Positions 6,805 through 14,386 are shown, numbered from the stretch's first letter. The stretch is DNA of 16,007 bases from Chloroflexota bacterium (GCA_022574265.1 JACZSI010000023.1:1-16007), one strand, 5' to 3'. Notes: a model not told the origin generated them from the sequence alone. Numbers and translations: made by a program.

Positions 6805-8223
6805 ATGGCCGATCCTCGGCGGCTCACGAAGATCGTTGCGACCTGGGGCCCCGCGGTGGCCTCGGATGAGATGCTGCGCGGCCTCATCGCCGCCGGCGTC
6901 GACGTCTTCCGGCTGAACTTCTCCCACGCCACGCATCAGGAGGTCTCCGCCGCGGTCCCCCGGATCCGCGAGCTCGCGGAGGCCGCGGGGCGCTCGGTCG
7001 GCCTGCTCCAGGACATCCAGGGCCCGCGCCTCCGCACCGGGCCGCTGGCGGACGGCAGGCCCGCGGAGCTCGTCACGGGCTCCACCGTCACCATCACCGC
7101 GGTCGAGGGGCCGAGCTCCAGCGAGCAGCTCTCCATCGCCTACCCCCATCTGACCGACGACGTGAAGCCGGGCCACCGCATCCTCATCGCGGACGGCCGC
7201 ATCGTGCTCCGCGCGTCGGCGGTCAGCCGGGACCGCATCCAGGCCGAGGTGCTGGCCGGCGGGACCATCGGCGAGCACAAGGGCGTCAACCTGCCTGACT
7301 CCGACGTCTCGATGCCGCCGCTCACGCCCAAGGACCACGAGGACCTCGCCCTCGGCGCGGAGCTGGAGGTCGACTTCGTCGCGCTGAGCTTCGTGCGCCG
7401 TGGCGACGACGTGCTCGCGTGCAAGCGCGTGCTCGCCGACCTCGGACGCGACACGCCGGTGGTCGCGAAGATCGAGCACCCGCAGGCGATCGCGAACCTC
7501 GAAGAGATCCTCGCCGTCAGCGACGCCGTGATGGTGGCGCGCGGGGACCTCGGCGTCGAGGTCTCCGTCGAGCGCGTGCCCCTGCTCCAGAAGCAGATCA
7601 TCGCCCGCGCCAACGAGATCGGCATACCGGCCATCACGGCGACGCAGATGCTGGAGTCGATGGTCGACCGGCCGGTCCCCACGCGCGCCGAGGCCAGCGA
7701 CATCGCCAACGCGGTGATCGACGGCACGGACGCGCTCATGCTCTCGGCCGAGACGGCCATCGGCAGCTATCCCGTGGAGGCGGTCGCAACCATGGCCCGC
7801 ATCGCCGAGGCCGCCGAGGGCGCGCGCGAGAAGCACCGCGCGCACCCCACCGGCGACGAGGCCCATGCGGTGGCGGAAGCGGCACGCTCGCTGGCATCCA
7901 ACGTCGGCGCGCGCGCACTGCTCTGCTTCACGCCGAGCGGCGCCAGGGCACGCACGCTCTCACACCAGCGCCCGGACGGCCCGATCTTCGCCATCACCGC
8001 CGACCCCGCCGTGCGCAGCGGCCTGTCCCTGTGGTACGGCGTGCAGCCCGTCTCCGCGGAGCCCTCCGGCGACTTCGGGGCCGCGGTGCACGACGGCCTG
8101 GCGCGGCTCCGGGACAGCGGCGCGCTGGCGGCCGGAGACCGGGTCGTCGTCTTCGGCTCGGCCGACGAGCCGGAGGGCGGCGCCACGAGCCTGATCGACG
8201 TCCGCACCGTGCCGGACGCGTAG
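6805..8223 (+). CDS. pyk: Pyruvate kinase
   Basis: This 472-residue protein converts phosphoenolpyruvate and ADP to pyruvate and ATP, the last step of glycolysis, in the cytoplasm. It starts MADPRRLTKIVATWGPA. Other motifs are VFRLNFSHAT (34-43), LLQDIQGPRLRTG (67-79), the signature VAKIEHPQAIANLEEI (220-235, catalytic K222 and metal ligand E224), ARGDLGVE (245-252, metal ligand D248) and ITATQMLESM (277-286). The allosteric-type C-terminal domain is complete to about residue 470. Family members usually read T-GPA near the N terminus, where this one has WGPA. The frame is open further upstream, but those residues encode the repeat element, so ATG 6805 is chosen. The PEBP gene follows 5 bp downstream, making a likely two-gene operon. 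Confidence 0.95.
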   Translation: MADPRRLTKIVATWGPAVASDEMLRGLIAAGVDVFRLNFSHATHQEVSAAVPRIRELAEAAGRSVGLLQDIQGPRLRTGPLADGRPAELVTGSTVTITAVEGPSSSEQLSIAYPHLTDDVKPGHRILIADGRIVLRASAVSRDRIQAEVLAGGTIGEHKGVNLPDSDVSMPPLTPKDHEDLALGAELEVDFVALSFVRRGDDVLACKRVLADLGRDTPVVAKIEHPQAIANLEEILAVSDAVMVARGDLGVEVSVERVPLLQKQIIARANEIGIPAITATQMLESMVDRPVPTRAEASDIANAVIDGTDALMLSAETAIGSYPVEAVATMARIAEAAEGAREKHRAHPTGDEAHAVAEAARSLASNVGARALLCFTPSGARARTLSHQRPDGPIFAITADPAVRSGLSLWYGVQPVSAEPSGDFGAAVHDGLARLRDSGALAAGDRVVVFGSADEPEGGATSLIDVRTVPDA

Positions 8224-8228
8224 GGAAC

Positions 8229-8807
8229 ATGCGCTACACCGGAGTACCTCTCGTTCTCGGGTCCCTCATCGCCGCCGCCGCGCTCTTCGCGTCCTGCTCG
8301 AGCAAAGACGCACCGGAGCTGCCTACCGGCGGCGTGGCGATCACGGTGACCAGCGACCGCTTCACCTCCCAGGGCACGGTCCGCTCACGGTACACCTGCG
8401 ACGGGATAGACCTCTCCCCCAACGTCCGCTGGTCTGGCGTCCCTGAAGGGACCGGGAGCATCGTCCTCTTCCTCGACGACACGGATGCGCCGGGCGGGAC
8501 GTTCACGCACTGGCTCATCTATGACCTGCCCCCCTCCGTGAGCGAGCTCCCCGAGGGCCGCGGCATCGCGTCGTCCGGACTCCCCGAGGGCGGCTACCAA
8601 GGCCAGAACGGCTTCCTCGGGCGACTGGGGTTTGCTGGCCCCTGCCCGCCGCGCGGAGAGACGCACAACTACCTGCTGCACATCTTCGCGGTGGACGGGA
8701 CGCTCGATCTGGCCAAGCGCGCCACGAGCGCCGAGGTGATCGCGGCGATGCGCGGGCGCGTCGTCGGCCACGGCTCGCTCGCGGGGACGTACCGGCGCGA
8801 GGAGTAG
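8229..8807 (+). CDS. PEBP/YbhB-family protein, probable lipoprotein
   Basis: The 192-residue protein starts with a signal segment whose hydrophobic core ends AALFASC, so Cys23 is a probable lipidation site (F at -3 is not the best lipobox residue). The mature part has the phosphatidylethanolamine-binding-protein motifs. CDGIDLSPNVRWSGVPEG is followed by DDTDAPGGTFTHWLIYDLPP and then GPCPPRGETHNYLLHIFAVD. Family members bind small ligands or phospholipid head groups, and no enzymatic role is established for most bacterial ones. It starts 5 bp after the pyruvate kinase stop with only a weak ribosome binding site (GGGA), consistent with coupled translation. Its TAG stop is the first codon of a stem-loop repeat. 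Confidence 0.9.
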   Translation: MRYTGVPLVLGSLIAAAALFASCSSKDAPELPTGGVAITVTSDRFTSQGTVRSRYTCDGIDLSPNVRWSGVPEGTGSIVLFLDDTDAPGGTFTHWLIYDLPPSVSELPEGRGIASSGLPEGGYQGQNGFLGRLGFAGPCPPRGETHNYLLHIFAVDGTLDLAKRATSAEVIAAMRGRVVGHGSLAGTYRREE

Positions 8808-8829
8808 CAAGGGCACAGTCCTTGACCCA
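8805..8829 (+). repeat. Stop-codon stem-loop repeat, copy 2 (end of PEBP gene)
   Basis: The unit begins with the PEBP stop codon: TAGCAAGGGC, ACAG, then TCCTTGACCCA. CAAGGGC pairs with GTCCTTG with one G-U pair, so the single change from copy 3 keeps the stem. Orientation relative to the gene is the same as in the other two copies. No T tract follows. Confidence 0.7.
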
Positions 8830-8909
8830 CTCAGCAGGGCAAGGCGCCGGCGTCAGGACCAAGCGAGTCCTAACGACGCATTCTCGCCGACTGCACGCCC
8901 GGCGGCTCC

Positions 8910-8988
8910 GTTCGTGGTGAGGCTCTCGAACCACGAACCCTCGTCCGCGGCGAACCTGCGTTCGTCCTTCGAGAGCCTCAGGACGAAC
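8910..8988. repeat. Paired palindromic repeat, copy B
   Basis: The hairpin at 8910-8938 (stem GTTCGTGGT/ACCACGAAC) is followed 21 nt later by the hairpin at 8960-8988 (stem GTTCGTCCT/AGGACGAAC). The loops GAGGCTCTCGA and TCGAGAGCCTC are reverse complements. The left hairpin is identical to the left hairpin of copy A, and the right one differs in its stem. The unit sits between the PEBP and LON-domain genes. The rest of the 8830-9069 gap holds only a short AGGAC/GTCCT hairpin near 8856-8872. Confidence 0.8.
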
Positions 8989-9069
8989 GGGGTGGTCGCG
9001 GGCCGTCTGGACTCAGCCCTCCGGCCGTGAGTGCCGGGCTGTGCCCTTGTGGAGGTGTAGACTCGGCTC

Positions 9070-9729
9070 GTGACCGAGCAGCCAGGCCCGAACTTCCTCC
9101 GCCTGTTCCCGCTCCAGTCCGTGGTCCTCTTCCCCGGCATGGAGCTGCCGCTCGTGGTCTTCGAGCCGCGCTACGTGCAGCTCACCAACGAGTGCACCGA
9201 GGCCGGCGAGCCCTTCGGCGTGCTGCTGCTGCGGGACGGACGCGAGGTCGGCGACGACGAGGCCAACCCCCACGACGTCGGAACGACCGCGCACATCCGC
9301 TCCATGAACCCGCTGGGCCAGGGCCGCTTCAGCGTCGCGGCCGTCGGCGGCCGGCGCTTCCGGGTCCGCTCGCTCAGCCACGACCGCCCATACCTCTCGG
9401 CCGACGTCGAATACCTCGAAGACGATGCCCCGGAGGACATCGGCGCGCCGCTGGTCGCCAACGTGAAGGAGGGCGCCGCCAAGTTCATCAAGACCATGCT
9501 AGCCCTGCGCGGCGGCTACGTCCGCGAGGTACCCCTTCCGGACGACGGCGTCGTGCTGTCCTACCAGGTCGCGCAGCTGTTCCAGGGGAACGCGGACGTG
9601 CAGCAGAAGCTGCTGGAGATGCGCACGGCCGAGCGGCTCTCGGACGAGCTGGAGCTCATCAAGAAGGCGACGGAGCAGGTCAAGCGGCGAGGGAACGAGC
9701 AGCAGCGCCGCCGCTTCTCTCCGAACTAA
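9070..9729 (+). CDS. LON substrate-binding (N-terminal) domain protein
   Basis: This 219-residue protein starts with the LON N-terminal pattern: LRLFPLQSVVLFPGMELPLVVFEPRYVQL, then FGVLLLRDG and VGTTAHIRSMNPLGQGRFSVAAVGGRRFRV. A helical C-terminal part, rich in Glu and Lys, ends in an Arg-rich tail (EQQRRRF). It has no AAA+ or protease domain, so it is a stand-alone LON-domain protein, a common type in bacteria whose exact role is unsettled. Substrate recognition or peptide binding is the usual suggestion. The start is GTG 9070, with GGAGGT at 9051-9056, a rather long 13-nt spacing. The molybdenum enzyme gene begins 80 bp after its stop. Confidence 0.87.
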   Translation: MTEQPGPNFLRLFPLQSVVLFPGMELPLVVFEPRYVQLTNECTEAGEPFGVLLLRDGREVGDDEANPHDVGTTAHIRSMNPLGQGRFSVAAVGGRRFRVRSLSHDRPYLSADVEYLEDDAPEDIGAPLVANVKEGAAKFIKTMLALRGGYVREVPLPDDGVVLSYQVAQLFQGNADVQQKLLEMRTAERLSDELELIKKATEQVKRRGNEQQRRRFSPN

Positions 9730-9809
9730 CGCCGGCGCGCAGAGCACGAGCCTGTTTGCTATCCTGGCCGCGGCCTGCTCAGACGCGAAACACACGGGAG
9801 TCCTCCAGC

Positions 9810-12059
9810 ATGACCACCGAAGCTCCGCACGCCGTTGGCGCCCCCGTCCCCCGGGTAGACGGGCCTGGAAAAGTGACGGGCGACGCGTCCTACGCCGCCG
9901 ATGTCCCGGCCGAAGGCACGCTGTGGGCCAAGCCGCTGAGGAGCCCGCACGCCCACGCCCGCGTCCTGAGCATCGATACAGCCCGAGCGCGCGCTCTCCC
10001 AGGGGTACACGCGGTCGTCACGGGCGACGACCTCCCACCGAACTCCAAGTGGGGCCGCAAGACCGTCGACGTGCCGCTCCTCGCCCAGGGGCTCGTCCGC
10101 TTCCCCGGCGAGCAGGTCGCCGTGGTCGTCGCCGACGACGAGGAGACCGCGGAGCGCGCGGTCGCCCTGATCGACGTCGTCTACGAGGAGCTCGAGGCGG
10201 TCATCGACCCGGAAAAGGCGATGCTCCCGGACGCCCCGCTGATCCACCCCGACGTCGTGACCTACGACGGTCTCGTGAACCCACTGGATGAGCCGAGCAA
10301 CGTGGTCTGCCGCTTCGAATGGTCGAAGGGCGACGTGGAGGAGGGCTTCAAGGACGCCGAGCTGATCGTGGAGAACACGTACACGACGCCCAAGGTGCAC
10401 CAGGGCTACATCGAGACGCACAACCAGCTCGTGCAGGTCGAGCCCGACGGCCGCATGCACGTTTGGGCGCCCAACAAGGCCCCGTACACGACGCGCGGCC
10501 AGATCGCCAAAGCGCTGGACATCCCGAAGGAACAGATCGTCTTCCACCCCGTCACCATCGGCGGCGACTTCGGCGGCAAGGGGTCGCCGATGAACATCCC
10601 GCTCGGCTACTACCTCTCCAAGGCGGCCGGCGGGAGGCCCGTGCGGATGGCGCTCGACTACACCGAGGAGCTGCTCGCCGGCAACCCCCGGCACGGGTCG
10701 AGGATGACGGTGCGCACCGGCGTGAAGCGCGACGGCACGATCGTGGCCCACGACGTCCGGATCGTGTTCGACAGCGGCGCGTATGCCGGCTTCAAGCCCG
10801 CGGGGCACCTGGGCGGCGCATCCGGAGCGGGCGGCCCGTACCGCGTCCCGCACGTGCGCGTCACCGAGTACATGGTCTACACGAACACCGTCCCGTGCGG
10901 CCACATGCGCGGCCCCGGCGAGCCGCAGGGGGTGTTCGCGCTCGAATCGCAGATCGACGAGATCGCGAGCGCGATCGGCATGGACCCGATCGAGTTCCGT
11001 CTGATGAACCTGGTGGCCGACCGCGAGCCGACGGGCCTCGGGCACGTGTTCGAGCAGAACCGCTCGGACGAGACGGTCCGCGCCGCCATCAAGGCCGCCG
11101 GCTACAACACGCCCAAGGCCACGCTGCCGTCCGGAGCGAAGGTCGGGCGCGGCATCGCCATCGGCGAGCGCTCACCCGGCAGCGGGCAGAACAGCGCCCG
11201 CGTCTCGCTCGAGCCCGACGGCTCGGTCGTCGTCCACACGCCGCTGTTCGAGCAGGGCGCGGGCGCCTACACGGTCGTGCAGCAGATCACCGCCGAGACG
11301 ATGGGCCTCCCGGCCGACCGCGTGCGCATCGTGGTCGAGGAGACAGGGATGTTCGAGTCCGACTCGGGCGTCGGCGGCAGCCGCGTGACGAACGTCGGCA
11401 GCATCGCCGCCGACCTCGCCGTCAAGGGAGCGCAGGCGGAGCTGTTCAAGCTCGCCGCGGAGCTCGACAACTGGCCGGAGGAGCAGCTCAAGGTCGAAGG
11501 CGACGCCCTCGTCCGCACGGACACCGGCGAGTCGCAGCCCTGGACGGCGCTGCTCGCCCGGACCGGCGAGGCGGTGACCGGCGAGGCGACCGCCACCGTC
11601 GGCCGCGATGGCCCGCACGTGACCGGCTACACGGCGCAGATCGCCGAGGTCGCGGTGGACCCGGAGACGGGGCGCGTGCAGCTGCTCAAGCTGACCACCG
11701 CCCACGACACCGGGCGCATCGTGAACCCGATGGGCCACCAGGGGCAGATCAACGGCGGCGCGATGATGGGCATCGGCTACGGGCTCCTCGAGGAGCTCGT
11801 GGCCGAGGACGGCCACATCTCGACGCTGTCGTTCGCCGACTTCAAGATCCCGAACATCGCCGACATCCCGGAGCTCGAGACGGTGATCCTGGAGACCGAG
11901 GGCACGGGCGTCGGGCCCTACAACATCAAGGCGATCGGCGAGAGCCCGAACGCACCGACGGCCGCCGCCATCGCGAACGCGGTGGCCGACGCGGTCGGCG
12001 TGCGCATCCGCGACCTGCCGGTCACGGCCGAGAAGGTCTACGCGGCGCTGCACCCGTAG
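9810..12059 (+). CDS. Xanthine dehydrogenase-family molybdopterin-binding subunit
   Basis: This 749-residue large subunit comes from a molybdenum hydroxylase. The N-terminal a/b hammerhead domain starts VPRVDGPGKVTGDASYAADVP (13-33). GGDFGGKG (251-258) binds the cofactor. GHMRGPGEPQGVFALESQIDEIA (364-386) corresponds to the FRG-G-PQ-E segment. IKAIGESPNAPTAAAIANAV carries the conserved active-site Glu (E711). The family oxidises aldehydes, purines or other heterocycles at a Mo centre. It lacks the AYXCSFR loop of form I CO dehydrogenase. No [2Fe-2S] or FAD subunit gene lies next to it, so its electron acceptor subunits must come from elsewhere or be unusual. ATG 9810 has GGAG 9 nt upstream. 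The plus frame is open further upstream, but that part is the shadow of the LON gene. Confidence 0.92.
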   Translation: MTTEAPHAVGAPVPRVDGPGKVTGDASYAADVPAEGTLWAKPLRSPHAHARVLSIDTARARALPGVHAVVTGDDLPPNSKWGRKTVDVPLLAQGLVRFPGEQVAVVVADDEETAERAVALIDVVYEELEAVIDPEKAMLPDAPLIHPDVVTYDGLVNPLDEPSNVVCRFEWSKGDVEEGFKDAELIVENTYTTPKVHQGYIETHNQLVQVEPDGRMHVWAPNKAPYTTRGQIAKALDIPKEQIVFHPVTIGGDFGGKGSPMNIPLGYYLSKAAGGRPVRMALDYTEELLAGNPRHGSRMTVRTGVKRDGTIVAHDVRIVFDSGAYAGFKPAGHLGGASGAGGPYRVPHVRVTEYMVYTNTVPCGHMRGPGEPQGVFALESQIDEIASAIGMDPIEFRLMNLVADREPTGLGHVFEQNRSDETVRAAIKAAGYNTPKATLPSGAKVGRGIAIGERSPGSGQNSARVSLEPDGSVVVHTPLFEQGAGAYTVVQQITAETMGLPADRVRIVVEETGMFESDSGVGGSRVTNVGSIAADLAVKGAQAELFKLAAELDNWPEEQLKVEGDALVRTDTGESQPWTALLARTGEAVTGEATATVGRDGPHVTGYTAQIAEVAVDPETGRVQLLKLTTAHDTGRIVNPMGHQGQINGGAMMGIGYGLLEELVAEDGHISTLSFADFKIPNIADIPELETVILETEGTGVGPYNIKAIGESPNAPTAAAIANAVADAVGVRIRDLPVTAEKVYAALHP

Positions 12060-12098
12060 CACGACGCGGCGCCGGGACGAAGGATCGAGGAGGAAGCC

Positions 12099-12218
12099 AT
12101 GGTATCGAACGTGCAGATCGTCGCGCTGGAAGTCGAGATCAAGCAGATCCGCGGCGAGATCGAGGCGCTCAAGCGCGAGGTCGCGGAGCTCAAGGCCGCG
12201 GCTGCCGCCAAGAAGTAG
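12099..12218 (+). CDS. 39-residue coiled-coil microprotein
   Basis: A short frame begins at ATG 12099 with an excellent ribosome binding site (AGGAGG at 12088-12093, 5 nt spacing), 39 bp after the molybdenum subunit stop and on the same strand. The product is a near-perfect coiled coil. Heptads IVALEVE, IKQIRGE, IEALKRE and VAELKAA place I, I, I, V at position a and L, I, L, L at position d, with charged residues at e and g. It ends in an Ala/Lys tail. It should form a parallel dimer or bind a partner helix. Its function is unknown. Position and strong translation signal suggest co-expression with the molybdenum enzyme. It could be an assembly or oligomerisation partner, but that is inference. 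Confidence 0.75.
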   Translation: MVSNVQIVALEVEIKQIRGEIEALKREVAELKAAAAAKK

Positions 12219-12225
12219 GCAGCAA

Positions 12226-12243
12226 GGGCACCGCTGGGTGCCC
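12226..12243. terminator. Hairpin between converging genes
   Basis: GGGCACC (12226-12232) pairs with GGTGCCC (12237-12243) around GCTG. It lies between the microprotein stop (12218) and the stop of the converging membrane protein (12256). Position suggests a shared terminator, although T tracts are weak on both sides. The sequence AGCAAGGGCAC just before it (12221-12231) matches the start of the 25-bp stop-codon repeat found elsewhere in the window, so it may be a diverged copy. Confidence 0.5.
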
Positions 12244-12255
12244 CACAGCCCTTTC

Positions 12256-12666
12256 CTAGCTGAGCAGCAGCAGCACCACGGTCGTCACCCCCAGCAGGAC
12301 CAGCGGGACCGCCAGGCCGAGGAGGATCTTCGCGTTGCGCCGGTGGGTCCGCCAGAGGCGCGGCTTGCGGCCGAACACCAGCATGGTGACCCCCATCGTG
12401 GCCTGAGCGAGGAGAAACAAGAGGAATAAGCCCGCAAGCAACGCGTGTATGAAGACCGTGGGCGGCCAGTCATCGAGACAATCGCAACGGACGATCGTGT
12501 ATATGCCCAGGCCGATGGCCGCGATTATCATCGTGACCGTCGCGCCGGCCAGGCCATAGTGCAAACGGAAGTACTTCTTCGGACCCAACTTGGTCCAAGC
12601 CGTCGCGGCTAACAGCAGTACCGCGGACAGGCCTACGGCGGGATGTATCCACTGATACGCTTCCAT
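12256..12666 (-). CDS. Four-helix membrane protein, cytochrome b561-like histidine pattern
   Basis: This 136-residue protein has four hydrophobic helices, at about residues 9-25, 37-59, 72-98 and 112-135. A histidine sits at the start of each: H8, H36, H74 and H108 (HPAVGLS, HYGLAG, HALLAG, THRRNAK). Evenly spaced His residues at helix ends resemble membrane b-type cytochromes such as the b561 superfamily, where pairs of His bind heme. Two cysteines (C61, C63) lie in the loop between helices 2 and 3. A heme-binding electron-transfer role is inference from this pattern. ATG 12666 follows GGAGGG closely. The gene stands alone, facing the microprotein gene. Its 125-bp upstream region contains a stem-loop repeat but no promoter I can defend. 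Confidence 0.75.
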   Translation of the reverse strand: MEAYQWIHPAVGLSAVLLLAATAWTKLGPKKYFRLHYGLAGATVTMIIAAIGLGIYTIVRCDCLDDWPPTVFIHALLAGLFLLFLLAQATMGVTMLVFGRKPRLWRTHRRNAKILLGLAVPLVLLGVTTVVLLLLS

Positions 12667-12769
12667 GATCCCTCCGGTGTCGCAGGGGACACGCCCTAGT
12701 GCCCCAGGTCCCTATCGGCGCTCCAGCATGCCCCCCATGGATAGCCGGATGCAACGCCGCTACCTCTTA

Positions 12770-12794
12770 TGGGTCAAGGGCTGTGCCCTTGCTA
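12770..12794 (-). repeat. Stop-codon stem-loop repeat, copy 3 (end of aldolase gene)
   Basis: On the minus strand the aldolase TAG stop is the first codon of TAGCAAGGGC, ACAG, then CCCTTGACCCA. CAAGGGC pairs with GCCCTTG around ACA. It differs from copies 1 and 2 at one position each. Copies 1 and 3 also share GGTAGCG a few bases further on. Confidence 0.7.
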
Positions 12795-13526
12795 GATGTC
12801 GGCGGTGCGGCGGTGGAGCGCCTCTGGGTGGCGGTCCACCCACTTCCAGTAGCGCTCCCACGCCTCCGGCACGACGCCGGCCGCGCGGCTCTCCACGCCT
12901 GAGCGCAGATCGAGCGGTGGGATCGTTCCCGGCTCGCCGATGAGCAGCGCGCGCCACGTCATCTCGGCCTGGTACTCGGTCTGGAGCGCATCGAGGGTCG
13001 CTATCTCGACGTTGGGGGCCGCGAAGACCATGCCGTGGTTCTGGAGGTGGAGCGCCGACGCGTCCTTCATGCGGCGCGCCACCAGCTTCCCCTGCTCCAC
13101 GCTGCGTATCAGCGACTTGTCCTCGTCCAGCACCGGGACGGCTTCGGCCACCGGGGCCGCCAGCTCGGCGCCGACGACCGGCAGGATGGTGCGGCCCGCG
13201 ATGCCGAGCATCGTCGCCCAGCGCTGGTGCGTGTGCACGATCGAGCCGACGTCCGGGAAGGCGCGGTAGATCTCGGCGTGGATCGGCCACTCGCTGACGC
13301 GCGTGATCTTGCCCGAGGCGCCGACGATGTTGCCTTCGAAGTCCATCACGATCAGGTCGCCGGCCTCGACGCGGTGCATCTGGATGTGCGGCCACGGCTT
13401 GATGATGAAGGTCTCGGTGCCCTCGATGCGCGCGCTCGTATGGCCGCGCGTCGTCGCCAGGCCCGTTCGGTAGAGCAGGCGCGTCGAGAGGGCGACCGTC
13501 TCGCGCAGCTCCTCGATAGCGCTCAC
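12792..13526 (-). CDS. Class II aldolase/adducin-family protein (second of pair)
   Basis: This 244-residue protein has the class II aldolase fold and ligands. E85 in HAEIYRAFPDVG is the catalytic acid position. H98 and H100 in VHTHQRW and H164 in LQNHGM are the zinc ligands. Family members cleave or epimerise sugar phosphates or decarboxylate related hydroxy acids (fuculose-phosphate aldolase, ribulose-phosphate epimerase). The substrate cannot be read from sequence. The GTG start overlaps the stop of the upstream aldolase by 4 bp (GTGA). Its sequence resembles that neighbour throughout, so the two probably arose by tandem duplication and may form a mixed oligomer. The preceding GGGGGG-rich sequence is a poor ribosome binding site, as expected if translation is coupled. 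Confidence 0.88.
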   Translation of the reverse strand: MSAIEELRETVALSTRLLYRTGLATTRGHTSARIEGTETFIIKPWPHIQMHRVEAGDLIVMDFEGNIVGASGKITRVSEWPIHAEIYRAFPDVGSIVHTHQRWATMLGIAGRTILPVVGAELAAPVAEAVPVLDEDKSLIRSVEQGKLVARRMKDASALHLQNHGMVFAAPNVEIATLDALQTEYQAEMTWRALLIGEPGTIPPLDLRSGVESRAAGVVPEAWERYWKWVDRHPEALHRRTADI

Positions 13527-14293
13527 AGCCACACCCCCCGCTCGTACGACGCGTCCGGGTGCTCGTCGAGCCATACCTGGTTCCCCCACTCGCCCCTTGC
13601 CACGCCGTCGCGCACGTCCGGCCGCGGCGGTGCGAAGCGGCCGTCGATGTCGCCGCGCATGACCTCGGCCGGGATGACCTCCGGCGTGCCGGCGAGCATC
13701 GCCTGCCAGGTGAGCTCGGCCTGCTGCTCGGCGTCGGCGGCGCCCAGGACGGCCTTCGAGACGGTCGTGCCGACGAACACCATGCCGTGGTTGCGCAGGT
13801 GGCAGGCGACGCCGCCGCCCAGCAGCTCCGCGACGCGCTTGGCCTGCGCGACGTCCGCGACCGCGCCACCGTTCTCGGCGTACACGGGCCAGGGGTCGGC
13901 GGCGATGGAGGCCGTCGGCGGGTGCAGGACCGGCAGCACCGGCTTGCCCGCGATGCCGAACACGGTGCACCACTTCTGGTGCGTGTGCACGACCGAGCCG
14001 ACCTCGGGACGCGCGCGGTAGATCTCCGTGTGCAGCGCCCACGCCCCCACGCGCTCCGGGTAGTCGGCGCTCGACTCGACCACGTTCCCGTCGAGGTCGA
14101 TGACCATCAGGTCGCCGGCCTGGACCAGGCTCAGGCTGACGGCCGGGTGCGCCCTGATGAGCACGTGGTCGGTGCCGGGCACGCGCGCGCTCACGTGGCC
14201 CTGGTACGCCGCGAGGCCGTAGTGGTGCAGCAGCCGGTGGCCGAGCGCCAGCTGCTCGCGGAGCTCTGCGAGGTCGGGATTGTCACTGGTCAC
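13523..14293 (-). CDS. Class II aldolase/adducin-family protein (first of pair)
   Basis: This 256-residue protein has the same fold and metal site as its downstream neighbour: E90 in HTEIYRARPEVG, H103 and H105 in VHTHQKW, and H169 in LRNHGM. Start choice: GTG 14293 has AGGAGGT (14306-14300) at 6 nt. The longer frame to 14314 would translate that ribosome binding site. Compared with the downstream copy it has an extra insertion around residues 129-143 (PPTASIAADPWPVYAE region) and a longer C terminus. The next upstream gene on this strand is a molybdenum hydroxylase subunit, 243 bp away across a cluster of hairpins. The enzymes may belong to one catabolic route, but the gap leaves this open. 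Confidence 0.88.
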   Translation of the reverse strand: MTSDNPDLAELREQLALGHRLLHHYGLAAYQGHVSARVPGTDHVLIRAHPAVSLSLVQAGDLMVIDLDGNVVESSADYPERVGAWALHTEIYRARPEVGSVVHTHQKWCTVFGIAGKPVLPVLHPPTASIAADPWPVYAENGGAVADVAQAKRVAELLGGGVACHLRNHGMVFVGTTVSKAVLGAADAEQQAELTWQAMLAGTPEVIPAEVMRGDIDGRFAPPRPDVRDGVARGEWGNQVWLDEHPDASYERGVWL

Positions 14294-14386
14294 GAACCTA
14301 CCTCCTAGGCCCAAGCCCTTGCCTCAAGACCGCTGTCCCGTTGTCGGAGCGTCGGCGGCCAACGGCCGTTTCGACCATCCCCCCGT

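Noticed and set aside
6364..7866. N-terminal extension of the YgiN-like gene to 605 residues
   Set aside because: The extension is the antisense of pyruvate kinase plus repeat sequence. ATG 6363 with AAAGGAG upstream gives the normal family length.
9810..12059. Aerobic CO dehydrogenase (form I coxL)
   Set aside because: The AYXCSFR active-site loop of form I is absent, and no coxM or coxS genes adjoin.
10319..12259. A 646-codon frame inside the molybdenum subunit gene
   Set aside because: It has Arg/Gly/Ala-rich shadow composition in the +1 frame of a clearly conserved gene.
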